Shown here piece by piece: positions 43,016 through 50,306 of a stretch of 50,306 bases of DNA (positions within the stretch are counted from its first letter, which is position 1; each line of letters opens with the position of its first letter). The position numbers and the translations under genes are program-made. Source of the stretch: Algoriphagus sp. A40 (GTDB taxonomy: Bacteria; Bacteroidota; Bacteroidia; Cytophagales; Cyclobacteriaceae); assembly GCF_002002735.1 (NCBI RefSeq), contig NZ_MUNY01000064.1, forward strand, positions 1-50,306. The letters are read 5' to 3'. The notes beneath the pieces were generated by a model that saw only the letters and a program-made list of their open reading frames with translations, was not told the DNA's origin and made no database searches.

Positions 43016-44056
43016 TTAGGATTGAAAAATCGATTCTTGAAGACTGAACGTCCCGGCATCGGCATCCATTTTAACTTTGGCACCCACAGGAACAATAAAT
43101 TGCCTAGCAATGTGGCCGATCATGGCACCTGTGTAAGCGGGAATTCCAAGAGGCAACACATACTGGTCCATGATCTGATCTACAGTGAAAGCTCCAAAAC
43201 CTCCTCCCGGTTTGCATTCGGAGCATTGCCCGAAAATAAAGCCTTTGATCTTGCCCAAAGTTCCGTTCAATTGAAGTGTACTCATCATCCGGTCAATGCG
43301 ATAGGGATCTTCACCCACATCTTCGATAAATAAAATAGCGTCTTGAAAATCAGGATAGTATGGAGTTCCTGATAAAGCTGAAAGTACAGTCAGGTTTCCA
43401 CCAAGAATTTTGCCATCTGCTGTTCCGCCTTTGAGAGTTTGAGTACGGTTTCCTTTGGCCACCAAGTCGTCCCCTTTGCTGATTTCGTTTTTGTAGGTGA
43501 CTTGAGCTTTCTCAAAAAAGACCTTTTCAAACTGTTTTACATTAAAGCTGTTCCAGCTGCCGGTTCCATTTTGCCCATGAAAAGTGATCAAACCTGTTTG
43601 GCTATAAATCGCACAATGGAGCGCAGTGATGTCTGAATAACCCAACAATGGCTTGGGGTTATTTTTGATTGATTGGTAATCGATCAAAGGCAAAATCCTT
43701 GCAGCACCCGAACCTCCTCTGATACAGATTACTGCTTTCACTTCCGGATCTGCAAACATGGCATTGAGGTCATCTGCACGCTCTTCATCTGTGCCAGCCA
43801 GGTGCCCAAATCGGTTTTTCAGGTTTTCGCCCAATTTGACTTTGAATCCCAATCCTTCCATAGCTTCCTTGGCAAAGGTAAATTCCATCCGGTCGGCCGT
43901 TGCCGCTGAGGGGCTGATGATCCCGACGGTGTCCCCTTTTTTGATTCCTTTGGGAAAAATTGAAGTGGCAGTTTCGATTTCCCTGAAGTCAAAACCGAGA
44001 AACGGAGCAGTGGTGGCCAACAATCCAAAAGATTTGATGAAAGTGCGCTTGTTCAT
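43016..44056 (-). CDS. LD-carboxypeptidase (S66 family)
   Basis: 346 residues. The N-terminus MNKRTFIKSFGLLATTAPFLG is a signal with a Tat-like or Sec character, so it is exported. The S66 triad is S141 (LLGYSDIT), E245 (LFIEDVGED) and H315 (MIGHIAR). The family loop that usually reads RGGYG reads RGGSG here (113-117). It removes the terminal D-alanine from peptidoglycan tetrapeptides (LdcA type), or cleaves related microcin-like peptides (MccF type). First gene of the three-gene minus-strand unit. Export is unusual for E. coli LdcA but common in Bacteroidota relatives. Confidence 0.9.
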   Translation of the reverse strand: MNKRTFIKSFGLLATTAPFLGFDFREIETATSIFPKGIKKGDTVGIISPSAATADRMEFTFAKEAMEGLGFKVKLGENLKNRFGHLAGTDEERADDLNAMFADPEVKAVICIRGGSGAARILPLIDYQSIKNNPKPLLGYSDITALHCAIYSQTGLITFHGQNGTGSWNSFNVKQFEKVFFEKAQVTYKNEISKGDDLVAKGNRTQTLKGGTADGKILGGNLTVLSALSGTPYYPDFQDAILFIEDVGEDPYRIDRMMSTLQLNGTLGKIKGFIFGQCSECKPGGGFGAFTVDQIMDQYVLPLGIPAYTGAMIGHIARQFIVPVGAKVKMDADAGTFSLQESIFQS

Positions 44057-44144
44057 AATGCGGGAATTTTGGTTGAAAATACTTCCTTTTTTCCGAAGGT
44101 GATAAAGTAAATGCCTTGCTAGCTAGCATAAGCTATCCATCCTT

Positions 44145-45443
44145 TCAAAGCATATCCCTGACCATTACCATTACTTTTTCCACTTCTTTTCGGACAGTAG
44201 AAGCGCCATAAGGATAGTTGGAATTCATAAAGGCAAAGCAATAGGTTTTTCCGCTTTTTGTTTTGAGAAGCCCCACCAGACTGTAGTTGTTGCTCATGGT
44301 TCCGGTTTTGGCAAAAATATAAGGCTGGGCAGCTTGAAAATTGTTTTTGAGGGTTCCGGTTTTTCCTCCTGTCGGAAGCAGCTCGGAAAGCTGCGCTTCT
44401 GGAAGGATTCGATAGATTTTTTCAAAAATCGCGACCATAGACCGTGGGGTAAACAAATTGTGGCGGCTTAGTCCACTTCCGTCCACCCATTTCGGCTGAT
44501 CCGGGAGGTCAGAAAGGTGGGTTTTTAGCATATATTCTATTGCCCGTTCGGTATCCAATTCCCCAAAAAGCCGGTCTGAAACCATGAATAGGAGTTGCTC
44601 TGCCAAGAAATTATCGCTTTCGAGCATCATTTCCTTCAAGATGGAAAAAAGAGAAGAACCCCGAAGTACCTGATGGTTTTCAGGAAGACTATCCTGGGAG
44701 TAAATCCATTTTTTGCCAGTCTCCCGGGAGGCTAGTTGGACAAAAAGGTCAGGATTGGTCAGGAAAGGGATAAATTCTTCTTTGCCTAGGAAAGTGGCAG
44801 GATTGTATGCAAAAGTATTGTTGTGGAAATCCCGCTCCAGTTCCTTGATGGGCCTTTCAGTCGTCCGGATGGTGGATTGGAAAAGGGCAGGAAAGACCTC
44901 AGGACGGTTGCCGTTTTTTTTGACCTGAACTAAATTCCCATAAATCGGCAAGGAACTTCGCTCTGCGGAATAATCGAAGTAGTAATCGTCCCACTGCCAG
45001 CCATAGCCGAAAGTCGGGGAAACCTGATTGGCATCCGAAAAGACCACCACTGAATATGGAGAGAGGAGCTTTTGAAAGTCAGGTTGCTGAAAATCCTTGT
45101 ACTTCCAGGTGGGATCTCCGCTTCCCCAAATCTTAATGGTGTCCCCGGAAGTGACATATCTGAGCGTTTGCGTGCTGTCCTGAAGTACAAGTAGGCTGGC
45201 AAAAAGCGTCCAATATTTCGTCGTGGAGGCAGGAATAAACCGGATTTGACTGTTTTTTTCGAACAAAACCCGCTGTGAATCCAGGTCATATAACATAAAT
45301 CCTGTCAAGTGTCCACTGAAAAAACTTTGGTCACCAAGTGCGGATTCGAGCTTGATGAATTGATCTCGGGAGAGTTGGGGGAAAGCAGAATGGGAATGAA
45401 AGTAAAAAGTAAAAAGGAAAACAATAAAAACGTGATTCCTCAT
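44145..45443 (-). CDS. dacB: D-alanyl-D-alanine carboxypeptidase/endopeptidase (PBP4, S13)
   Basis: 432 residues from ATG 45443, with a signal peptide (MRNHVFIVFL... ending SAFPQ). Penicillin-binding motifs: S73-T-T-K76, S276-D-N278 and K379-T-G381 (AKTGTMSNN), with DGSGLSR (321-327) as in PBP4. It trims or cleaves peptidoglycan cross-links in the periplasm. A GTG at 45455 would overlap the preceding gene; the ATG, one base after that gene's stop, gives the cleaner signal peptide and is preferred. Translationally coupled to the DUF423 gene. Confidence 0.92.
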   Translation of the reverse strand: MRNHVFIVFLFTFYFHSHSAFPQLSRDQFIKLESALGDQSFFSGHLTGFMLYDLDSQRVLFEKNSQIRFIPASTTKYWTLFASLLVLQDSTQTLRYVTSGDTIKIWGSGDPTWKYKDFQQPDFQKLLSPYSVVVFSDANQVSPTFGYGWQWDDYYFDYSAERSSLPIYGNLVQVKKNGNRPEVFPALFQSTIRTTERPIKELERDFHNNTFAYNPATFLGKEEFIPFLTNPDLFVQLASRETGKKWIYSQDSLPENHQVLRGSSLFSILKEMMLESDNFLAEQLLFMVSDRLFGELDTERAIEYMLKTHLSDLPDQPKWVDGSGLSRHNLFTPRSMVAIFEKIYRILPEAQLSELLPTGGKTGTLKNNFQAAQPYIFAKTGTMSNNYSLVGLLKTKSGKTYCFAFMNSNYPYGASTVRKEVEKVMVMVRDML

Positions 45444-45444
45444 G

Positions 45445-45837
45445 CTAGATATCACTTTTCTTTTCGATCAATCCGCCCCAAAATAAGGCCATCCAGCCTT
45501 GAATAAATGCCACACCACCAATGGGCGTAATCACTCCCAGCCAAGTAATTCCGGTAAGGCAATGCAAATATAGTGAGCCTGAGAAAATGAAAATTCCCAA
45601 AGTAAATCCCCAAAAACTCAAATTTAATTTTTTCCAGTTTGGCTTGAGAATAGCCAAAAGCCCCAATCCAAAAAGTGCCAATGAATGGTAAAAATGGTAC
45701 TTCACAGCTGTTTCGAAGGTTTCCAATCTGCCAGAAGCTTCCAACATAGGTTTCAGTCCATGGGCTCCGAAGGCTCCGATTCCCACGGCAAGGATCCCAA
45801 AAATTGCGGCGGTTTGGATGATAGTTATTGGTTTCAA
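45445..45837 (-). CDS. DUF423 (YgdD-like) membrane protein
   Basis: 130 residues with four hydrophobic helices. The conserved GAFGAHGLKP near the N-terminus (22-31) and the FYHSLALFGLGL block identify the DUF423/YgdD family, inner-membrane proteins of unknown function found across bacteria. It lies immediately upstream of the PBP4-type gene with 1 nt between the stop and the next ATG. The family is sure; the role is not. Confidence 0.9.
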   Translation of the reverse strand: MKPITIIQTAAIFGILAVGIGAFGAHGLKPMLEASGRLETFETAVKYHFYHSLALFGLGLLAILKPNWKKLNLSFWGFTLGIFIFSGSLYLHCLTGITWLGVITPIGGVAFIQGWMALFWGGLIEKKSDI

Positions 45838-45923
45838 TGGTTAAAGGTTATTGGTAAAGTGTTATCGAGTTATTGGGTGATTTTAAACCTTAAATTAACT
45901 ATTTGGGGTTTGAGTTCGCGACA

Positions 45924-45953
45924 AAATCCGAAATCCCGAAATCCCGAAATCCG
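45924..45953. repeat. Short tandem octamer repeat
   Basis: About four units of AAATCCCG (two exact at 45931-45938 and 45939-45946, flanked by 7-nt variants) lie directly downstream of the YggS gene. A simple-sequence repeat with no coding role seen. Confidence 0.7.
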
Positions 45954-45956
45954 ACA

Positions 45957-46625
45957 TCAATTTCTGCTTCCAAAGATCGCCGATCCGATTCGTACCATTG
46001 TGCTGCCTTCTTCCTGAGCGATCTGGTAATCCCCGCTCATTCCCATGGAGATTTCTTTTAAATCTACAAATTCAGGCAGATTTCGATTTTTCAATTCTTC
46101 GAAAATCTGCTTCAAACCCCGGAATTCTTTTCGTACCTGATCCTGATTTTCAGTGAAAGTCGCCATTCCCATCAGTCCAATTACCTTCACATGAGTCAGC
46201 TCCCCAAACTCCTTTGAAGCTATCATTTCATCCAGCTCGGCCCAGTCAAACCCGAATTTACTTTCCTCCTCAGCGATGTGAATTTGGATCAGTACAGGAA
46301 TAATCCGGTCAATCTTTTTTCCTTGCTTATCTATTTCTTTCAAAAGTTTGAAAGAATCCACTCCATGAATCAAGTGAACAAAGGGAGCAATGTATTTGAT
46401 CTTGTTACTCTGCAAGTGACCGATCATGTGCCAGCGGGTATCGGCTGGCATTTCGGGTTGTTTGGCTTGGATTTCCTGGACTTTGTTTTCCCCAAAATCG
46501 CGGATTCCGGCGGCATAGGCAGCTTTCAGAGCTTCGATCGGCTTGGTTTTACTGACAGCGACCAGTTTGCAATCCGGATTTATAAATGATTTTTTTACGG
46601 AGTCAAGATTGGCTTTGATGTCCAT
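45957..46625 (-). CDS. YggS-family PLP homeostasis protein
   Basis: 222 residues, single-domain fold-type III PLP-binding protein (YggS/PLPBP). The PLP lysine is K26 in LVAVSKTKP. Other family marks are DFGENKVQE, WHMIGHLQSNK, and the phosphate-binding MSGDY...VRIGSAIFG at the end. It buffers and distributes pyridoxal 5'-phosphate in the cytoplasm and has no known catalytic activity. It is divergent from the GH3-type gene across 49 nt, with an octamer repeat just after its stop. Confidence 0.95.
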   Translation of the reverse strand: MDIKANLDSVKKSFINPDCKLVAVSKTKPIEALKAAYAAGIRDFGENKVQEIQAKQPEMPADTRWHMIGHLQSNKIKYIAPFVHLIHGVDSFKLLKEIDKQGKKIDRIIPVLIQIHIAEEESKFGFDWAELDEMIASKEFGELTHVKVIGLMGMATFTENQDQVRKEFRGLKQIFEELKNRNLPEFVDLKEISMGMSGDYQIAQEEGSTMVRIGSAIFGSRN

Positions 46626-46674
46626 TTTCTAATTTTAGGCTTCCACTTTTGCCCTAATCGGCACAAACAAAGAT

Positions 46675-48225
46675 ATGGCGATCATCAGTACTTTACTAAA
46701 AAAAGGCATTCGTCTGCGCGAGAGTTTGGATCAGGAATATTCCAGTCCGATAGACCTTCAAAAGACCCAATTGAAGAAACTTCTGCTCAAGGCAGAAAAG
46801 ACTGAGATAGGAAAAAAATATGATTTCCACGGAATTTTGACAGCCTTTCGTGAAGGTGACAGTGAGTTTTATGAGCGATACAAAAGCCAGGTGCCCATTT
46901 ATGACTACGATTCAATCCATGCTGAATTTTGGAAAAAACTGCTGGCAGGGAAGTCCAATATCACCTGGCCTGGTGCTGTAAAGTATTTCGCGCTCAGTTC
47001 CGGTACTTCAGGCGCAGCTTCGAAGTACCTTCCGATTACCAAATCCATGGTGAAGGCCATTCGTCGCACAGGAGTGAGGCAGATTTTAACCCTTTCGAAA
47101 TACGATTTGCCTGCCTCCCTTTTTACTAAAGGAATTTTGATGTTGGGGGGAAGTACAGACTTGGAATTTAACGGCACCTATTTCTCCGGAGATCTAAGCG
47201 GGATTACTGCCGGGAAGTTGCCGATTTGGTTTCAGCGGTTTTACAAACCCGGAAAGAAAATCTCACGAAACCGCAATTGGGGTGATAAGCTGGATCAGAT
47301 CGTGGAAAAAGCCAAGGATTGGGATATCGGGATTATAGTCGGTGTGCCGGCTTGGCTGCAGATCTTGTTGGAGAAAATCATTGAACGGTACAAGGTCAAG
47401 CACATCCATGAGATCTGGCCCAACCTGCAGATTTTCGTCCATGGCGGAGTTTCATTTGAACCTTATAAAAAGGGCTTCGAAAAACTTCTGGGAAAACCGC
47501 TCACCTATATCGAAACCTATCTGGCCTCGGAAGGATTTTTGGCTTTTCAGGCTTTGCCAAATCGAAAATCCATGCGCTTGGTGCTCAACAATGGGATTTT
47601 CCATGAATTTATTCCCTTTAAAGAGGAGAATTTTGATGAGGAAGGAAATGTGAAAAAGGGCGCCCAAACCTTCAAAATCGATGAAATAGAGGAAGGGAAA
47701 GATTATGCGCTGCTCATCTCTACCTGTGCCGGTGCCTGGCGGTACCTGATCGGCGATGTGGTCAGGTTTGTTTCTAAAGAGGAATCTGAAATCATCATCA
47801 CCGGCCGTACCAAGCATTTCCTTAGTCTTTGTGGAGAGCATCTCTCTGTGGACAATATGAATAAAGCCATTGAACTCGCCGAAGAAGACCTCAATATCTG
47901 TGTGAGAGAATTTACCGTTCTGGGTGTGCCCTACAAAAACCTGTTTGCCCATCATTGGTATATCGGATCTGATGATGAGGTCGATCCTGAAAAATTGCAG
48001 GAAAAACTGGACGCTCACTTAAAATCCCTCAATGACGACTATGCCGTGGAGCGAAAGCATGCATTGAAAAAGGTGATCGTAGAAATATTGCCGACGGCGG
48101 TATTTTATGATTGGCTGAAATCCCTGGGAAAAGAAGGTGGGCAGAATAAATTTCCTAGAGTTTTAAAAGGAGAAAAAGCGGGAGATTGGTTAAACTTTAT
48201 TTCAGAAAACGGCCATTCTAAATGA
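46675..48225 (+). CDS. GH3-family acyl-acid adenylase/amidosynthetase-like protein
   Basis: 516 residues, similar over its length to plant GH3 proteins, which join amino acids to hormones through acyl-adenylates. The ATP loop SSGTSGAASK (108-117), the Tyr motif YLASEGF, and GDVVRFVSKEE with a following TGRTKHF segment are visible. GH3-like proteins are common in Bacteroidota, where the acyl substrate is unknown. Its stop overlaps the start of a LysE-type exporter by 4 nt, which suggests export of an amino acid or its conjugate. The family call is strong; the substrate is inferred only from context. Confidence 0.92.
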   Translation: MAIISTLLKKGIRLRESLDQEYSSPIDLQKTQLKKLLLKAEKTEIGKKYDFHGILTAFREGDSEFYERYKSQVPIYDYDSIHAEFWKKLLAGKSNITWPGAVKYFALSSGTSGAASKYLPITKSMVKAIRRTGVRQILTLSKYDLPASLFTKGILMLGGSTDLEFNGTYFSGDLSGITAGKLPIWFQRFYKPGKKISRNRNWGDKLDQIVEKAKDWDIGIIVGVPAWLQILLEKIIERYKVKHIHEIWPNLQIFVHGGVSFEPYKKGFEKLLGKPLTYIETYLASEGFLAFQALPNRKSMRLVLNNGIFHEFIPFKEENFDEEGNVKKGAQTFKIDEIEEGKDYALLISTCAGAWRYLIGDVVRFVSKEESEIIITGRTKHFLSLCGEHLSVDNMNKAIELAEEDLNICVREFTVLGVPYKNLFAHHWYIGSDDEVDPEKLQEKLDAHLKSLNDDYAVERKHALKKVIVEILPTAVFYDWLKSLGKEGGQNKFPRVLKGEKAGDWLNFISENGHSK

Positions 48226-48845
48226 TTCAGGCACTTCTGGAAGGAATAAGTATGGGGCTATTGCTTTCTGCAATCGTGGGCCCGGTATTTTTCACCCTGA
48301 TCCAAAACAGCATGGAGCATGGATTCCGCTATGCGGCTGTGTTCGCTTTGGGAATCCTCCTGAGTGATTCCCTGTATGTAGTTTTGACATTTTTTGGGAT
48401 CAAGTTGTTGGCCGATACGACCTATTTTGAATTGGTTTTGGGTTACGTCGGAGGCACAATATTGATTGGATTTGGGATCAGTTCATTGATTAAAAAACAA
48501 AACAGCAGACCCAAAACCGGCGAAATCAAAATCCCCAAAAAGAAAAAGAGAACTGCCTTTGCCAAAGGATTTGGGGTAAATGGTGTCAATCCATTTGTAC
48601 TGCTTTTTTGGATATCGATTGCAAGTTTGGTTTCATTAAAGACCGGTTGGACTTCTGGTCAGGTTTTCAATTATTACGCAGGGATATTGGTTACCGTGTT
48701 TCTAATTGATCTTTTGAAAGCCTTTATTGCCAAACAACTTTCCTCTCTGATGACTCCGAGGTTGATGTGGCTTTTGAATAAGAGTGTTGGATTGGTGATG
48801 GTTTTTTTTGGATCCAGGATGATCTGGATGACTTGGAGTAATTAA
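48222..48845 (+). CDS. LysE-family exporter
   Basis: 207 residues, about six membrane helices. The N-terminal LysE signature GISMGLLLSAIVGPVFF and the GVNPFVLLFW motif after a basic cytoplasmic loop (KKKKRT) are present. LysE/RhtB proteins export amino acids or derivatives. It overlaps the GH3-type gene by 4 nt, so the two are co-translated and may work together on the same compound. Family certain, cargo unknown. Confidence 0.92.
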   Translation: MIQALLEGISMGLLLSAIVGPVFFTLIQNSMEHGFRYAAVFALGILLSDSLYVVLTFFGIKLLADTTYFELVLGYVGGTILIGFGISSLIKKQNSRPKTGEIKIPKKKKRTAFAKGFGVNGVNPFVLLFWISIASLVSLKTGWTSGQVFNYYAGILVTVFLIDLLKAFIAKQLSSLMTPRLMWLLNKSVGLVMVFFGSRMIWMTWSN

Positions 48846-48923
48846 AGTGCGAACCTTTGCCGATTGGGCTTTTTAAACCAAGTTCATATAGATTGCCCAG
48901 ATTTTTAGTGGGTTAGGTGTTAA

Positions 48924-48955
48924 CTTTCCTTAAAACTAATCGTATCTTTCCTTAA
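48924..48955 (+). promoter_or_regulatory. 10-nt direct repeat upstream of DUF4136 gene
   Basis: CTTTCCTTAA occurs at 48924-48933 and again at 48946-48955, 22 nt apart (about two helical turns), 21 nt before the ATG. The second copy overlaps a -7-like element (TATCTTTC, 48943-48950, one mismatch to TAnnTTTG). Possible operator or promoter. Confidence 0.35.
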
Positions 48956-48975
48956 CCACTTTTGAAAATGATTGT

Positions 48976-49512
48976 ATGAAAATTCTCTCTTTACTCGCTC
49001 TGGTTTTTATTTTGGGTTCCTGCAAGGTTTCAGAAACTGTTAGAGTAGACACTCTCGCCAATTCAGAAATGCTGAAAGAATATCAGACTTTTAAAATGGT
49101 AGAAGAGGATTATTCTGACAAAAGAAATGAACGGCTTAAGCTTTCTTTCAGAGACAAACTGATCGAATATGGTTTTGAAGAATCATCAGAAAATCCTGAT
49201 TTTTTGATTCAGGGAGTGATTGTTTCCCGAGATTTCATTAAGAATGGAGGGCCAACCTATACTTCTTCTATTCCTGGTCCTTTTTATAGTGCAGGCAATT
49301 CTGGCAATAGTTATCCTAGTAGTGGCCCAGGTAATTTTGCGTTGAACCGAGGAATGATCGGGAAGGCGATATTTTTGATTCAGGACACCAAAACGAATGA
49401 AATTGCCTGGATGGGCATCAGTTCGGGAGTGGTTTTTGGAGGTGGTAATCAGTTTGATTCTGATGAAATGGATCTTGTACTCCATCAATTACTGACTTCA
49501 ATCAATGAGTAA
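48976..49512 (+). CDS. DUF4136 lipoprotein
   Basis: 178 residues with lipobox FILGSC (C16). The pattern EYQTFKMVEEDY near residue 35, the LSFRDKLIEYGFEE segment and the late IFLIQDTKTNEIAWMG match DUF4136, an envelope lipoprotein family of unknown function common in Bacteroidota and Proteobacteria. A Gly/Ser/Pro-rich loop lies in the middle (about 95-120). It is monocistronic, preceded by a direct-repeat element. Confidence 0.85.
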   Translation: MKILSLLALVFILGSCKVSETVRVDTLANSEMLKEYQTFKMVEEDYSDKRNERLKLSFRDKLIEYGFEESSENPDFLIQGVIVSRDFIKNGGPTYTSSIPGPFYSAGNSGNSYPSSGPGNFALNRGMIGKAIFLIQDTKTNEIAWMGISSGVVFGGGNQFDSDEMDLVLHQLLTSINE

Positions 49513-49602
49513 TTTGCTTTATTGATAAAAGTCAGCGTGAAAAGGTAAACTGAAGAGAATGCTAGGTGCAAGTTTGGCGCACATTCTTTTTACCTTCGTC
49601 TC

Positions 49603-49944
49603 ATGGAAAATTTAGCCCCTTGCCCCAAATGTAAATCCGAGTACACCTATGAGATGGACAACCTGATGGTTTGCCCGGATTGTGGATTAGAATGGGACCC
49701 CACTGAAGTAGTCGCGGTTGTGGAAACTGGACTGGTTGTAAAAGATGCCAATGGGAATATTTTGGCCAATGGTGACTCAGTAGTTGTCGTCAAGGATCTG
49801 CCTGTGAAAGGAGCGGCCAAATCGATCAAAGCCGGCACCAAAGTAAAGAGCATTCGACTTGTGGAAGGGGATCATAACATTGATTGCAAAATCGAGGGTT
49901 TTGGATCAATGGCGCTCAAATCTGAGTTCGTAAGAAAAGCCTGA
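49603..49944 (+). CDS. yjdM: YjdM/PhnA zinc-ribbon protein
   Basis: 113 residues, full length for the family. A zinc ribbon at C7, C10, C24 and C27 is followed by the KOW-like PhnA domain (VVKDANGNILANGDSV, VKDLPVKG, IDCKIEGFGSMALKSEFVRKA). Despite the older name PhnA, it is not the phosphonoacetate hydrolase; it has been linked to quorum or stress phenotypes without a firm mechanism. It is monocistronic, and its stop lies in a small hairpin (49943-49948 with 49954-49959) that could help terminate it. Confidence 0.93.
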   Translation: MENLAPCPKCKSEYTYEMDNLMVCPDCGLEWDPTEVVAVVETGLVVKDANGNILANGDSVVVVKDLPVKGAAKSIKAGTKVKSIRLVEGDHNIDCKIEGFGSMALKSEFVRKA

Positions 49945-49967
49945 TTTTGTGATAAAATCGGATTGGG

Positions 49968-50006
49968 CTTCGACTCCGCTCAGCCTGACAATCGTGTCAC
50001 CCTGAG
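49968..50006. repeat. REP-like palindrome, outer right arm missing
   Basis: Arms 49979-49990 and 49995-50006 pair at 10 of 12 positions around a 4-nt loop. The left outer extension GCTTCGACTCCG (49967-49978) has no partner; the matching CGGAGTCGAAGC would be expected from 50007 on. Related intergenic palindromes with this sequence are common in Bacteroidota. The truncation coincides with the putative left end of the IS110 element. Confidence 0.7.
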
Positions 50007-50033
50007 TCTTAAATATTCCGGGAACATACAAAA

Positions 50034-50210
50034 AGGAAATGACGGGGTTAACTTAGTCTTTTCCTAAACAGTTTGGCCGCCTTCGTGATAGTGCACCTGC
50101 CTGTCGCTGAGTATGGTTCCGTTGAACTGAGTACAAAAGAATGGTACAGTGATTCACTTGTCCGATTGGTAGCCTGGCCCTACAGGTGTTCAACGGGTTT
50201 GGGATTTAAA
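50034..50210 (+). ncRNA. Candidate bridge RNA of the IS110 element
   Basis: In IS110-group elements the left end upstream of the recombinase encodes a bridge RNA with a 5' stem-loop and two guide-bearing loops. Here a 10-nt-arm stem (50034-50043 with 50056-50065, 9 pairs, 12-nt loop) stands at the expected 5' place. Downstream there is a perfect 8-bp inverted repeat (50119-50126 with 50189-50196), a 6-bp one (50094-50099 with 50183-50188) and a small GTAC hairpin (about 50131-50147). The ends given are approximate. The assignment rests on position and structure, not on a covariance search. Confidence 0.5.
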
Positions 50211-50220
50211 ACTAATCCGG

Positions 50221-50306
50221 ATGGAAAAGATCAATCTTCATTCAGCAGGAATCGATATAGGCTCCAGGAGCATTTATATCGGCATCGAAGGAAAGGAAGT
50301 GGCAAG
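50221..50306 (+). CDS. IS110-family recombinase (DEDD), 3'-truncated by window edge
   Basis: Only the first 28 codons are in the window. They read MEKINLHSAGIDIGSRS... with D12 in the AGIDIG motif, the first acidic residue of the RuvC-like DEDD domain of IS110-family (IS110/IS1111) recombinases. The long non-coding region upstream favours the IS110 group over IS1111, which carries its RNA at the other end. The enzyme would cut and join DNA as directed by its bridge RNA. Whether the gene is intact cannot be seen. Confidence 0.8.
   Translation, partial: MEKINLHSAGIDIGSRSIYIGIEGKEVA

Larger units (their letters stand above)
50008..50306 (+). mobile_element. IS110-family insertion element, left part (right end outside window)
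   Basis: Non-coding left end of about 213 nt followed by the recombinase start. The left boundary is inferred from where the REP-like palindrome is broken (50006/50007); a CT dinucleotide, the usual IS110 core, lies at 50008-50009. Long non-coding left ends are typical of the IS110 group. The exact boundary cannot be fixed without the empty site or the right end. Confidence 0.6.

Noticed and set aside
45924..45953. CRISPR-like array
   Set aside because: Contiguous octamers without spacers, and no cas genes anywhere in the window.

Overview
The window looks like chromosomal DNA of a Bacteroidota bacterium, most likely a Cytophagales/Cyclobacteriaceae relative (Algoriphagus-like). This is inferred from gene content: a TonB-dependent receptor with DUF4249 lipoproteins and an MG2-type protein, LytS/LytTR signalling, DUF4136, DUF1704, META/DUF4377 and GH3-type proteins, and start codons without Shine-Dalgarno sequences. 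The genus is not proven. I see no tRNA, rRNA or CRISPR array.

Layout. 1-3.6 kb: 3' part of a subtilisin-like protease with a triple 14-residue repeat, then a membrane adenylate-cyclase/TolB/TPR protein. 3.7-13 kb: a secreted GH20 hexosaminidase converging on a SIS-domain sugar-phosphate protein, followed by a minus-strand operon of PSD1-type cytochrome/DUF1549/DUF1553, DUF1501 and a cytochrome-LRR-chitobiase-like membrane protein. 13.4-20.2 kb: a tightly overlapping operon of TonB receptor, two DUF4249 lipoproteins (with a possible 37-codon ORF bridging them) and an MG2-like protein. 20.3-25 kb: an AT-richer, probably acquired stretch with a small lipoprotein, an RNA-like structured spacer, a small outer-membrane-type protein, an alpha/beta hydrolase, a LytS-type kinase and a LytTR regulator. 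25-31 kb: an acidic disordered protein, an Na+/H+ antiporter, and the operon N-formylglutamate amidohydrolase / DUF1704 metallopeptidase / glutathione-synthetase-like ATP-grasp. 31-35 kb: a GH99-like lipoprotein, an AT-rich Mrr-type nuclease with a zinc-ribbon partner, a GNAT enzyme and a small conserved protein, then tandem terminators.

35-46.6 kb is mostly housekeeping on the minus strand: FAH hydrolase, M23 peptidase, Bcp peroxiredoxin and split transketolase in one run; a toxin-antitoxin pair whose RelE-type toxin is frameshifted; an SDR; LD-carboxypeptidase/SGNH/META; PBP4-type carboxypeptidase with DUF423; and YggS. 46.7-49.9 kb on the plus strand holds a GH3-type adenylase with LysE exporter, a DUF4136 lipoprotein and YjdM.

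The window ends inside an IS110-family element. The first 28 codons of the DEDD recombinase are visible, preceded by about 210 nt of non-coding left end with a strong 5' stem-loop. That is where IS110 elements encode their bridge RNA. The element appears to have entered a REP-like palindrome, whose left outer arm has lost its partner exactly where the putative element begins. This is the best candidate in the window for a notable system; the right part of the element lies outside it.
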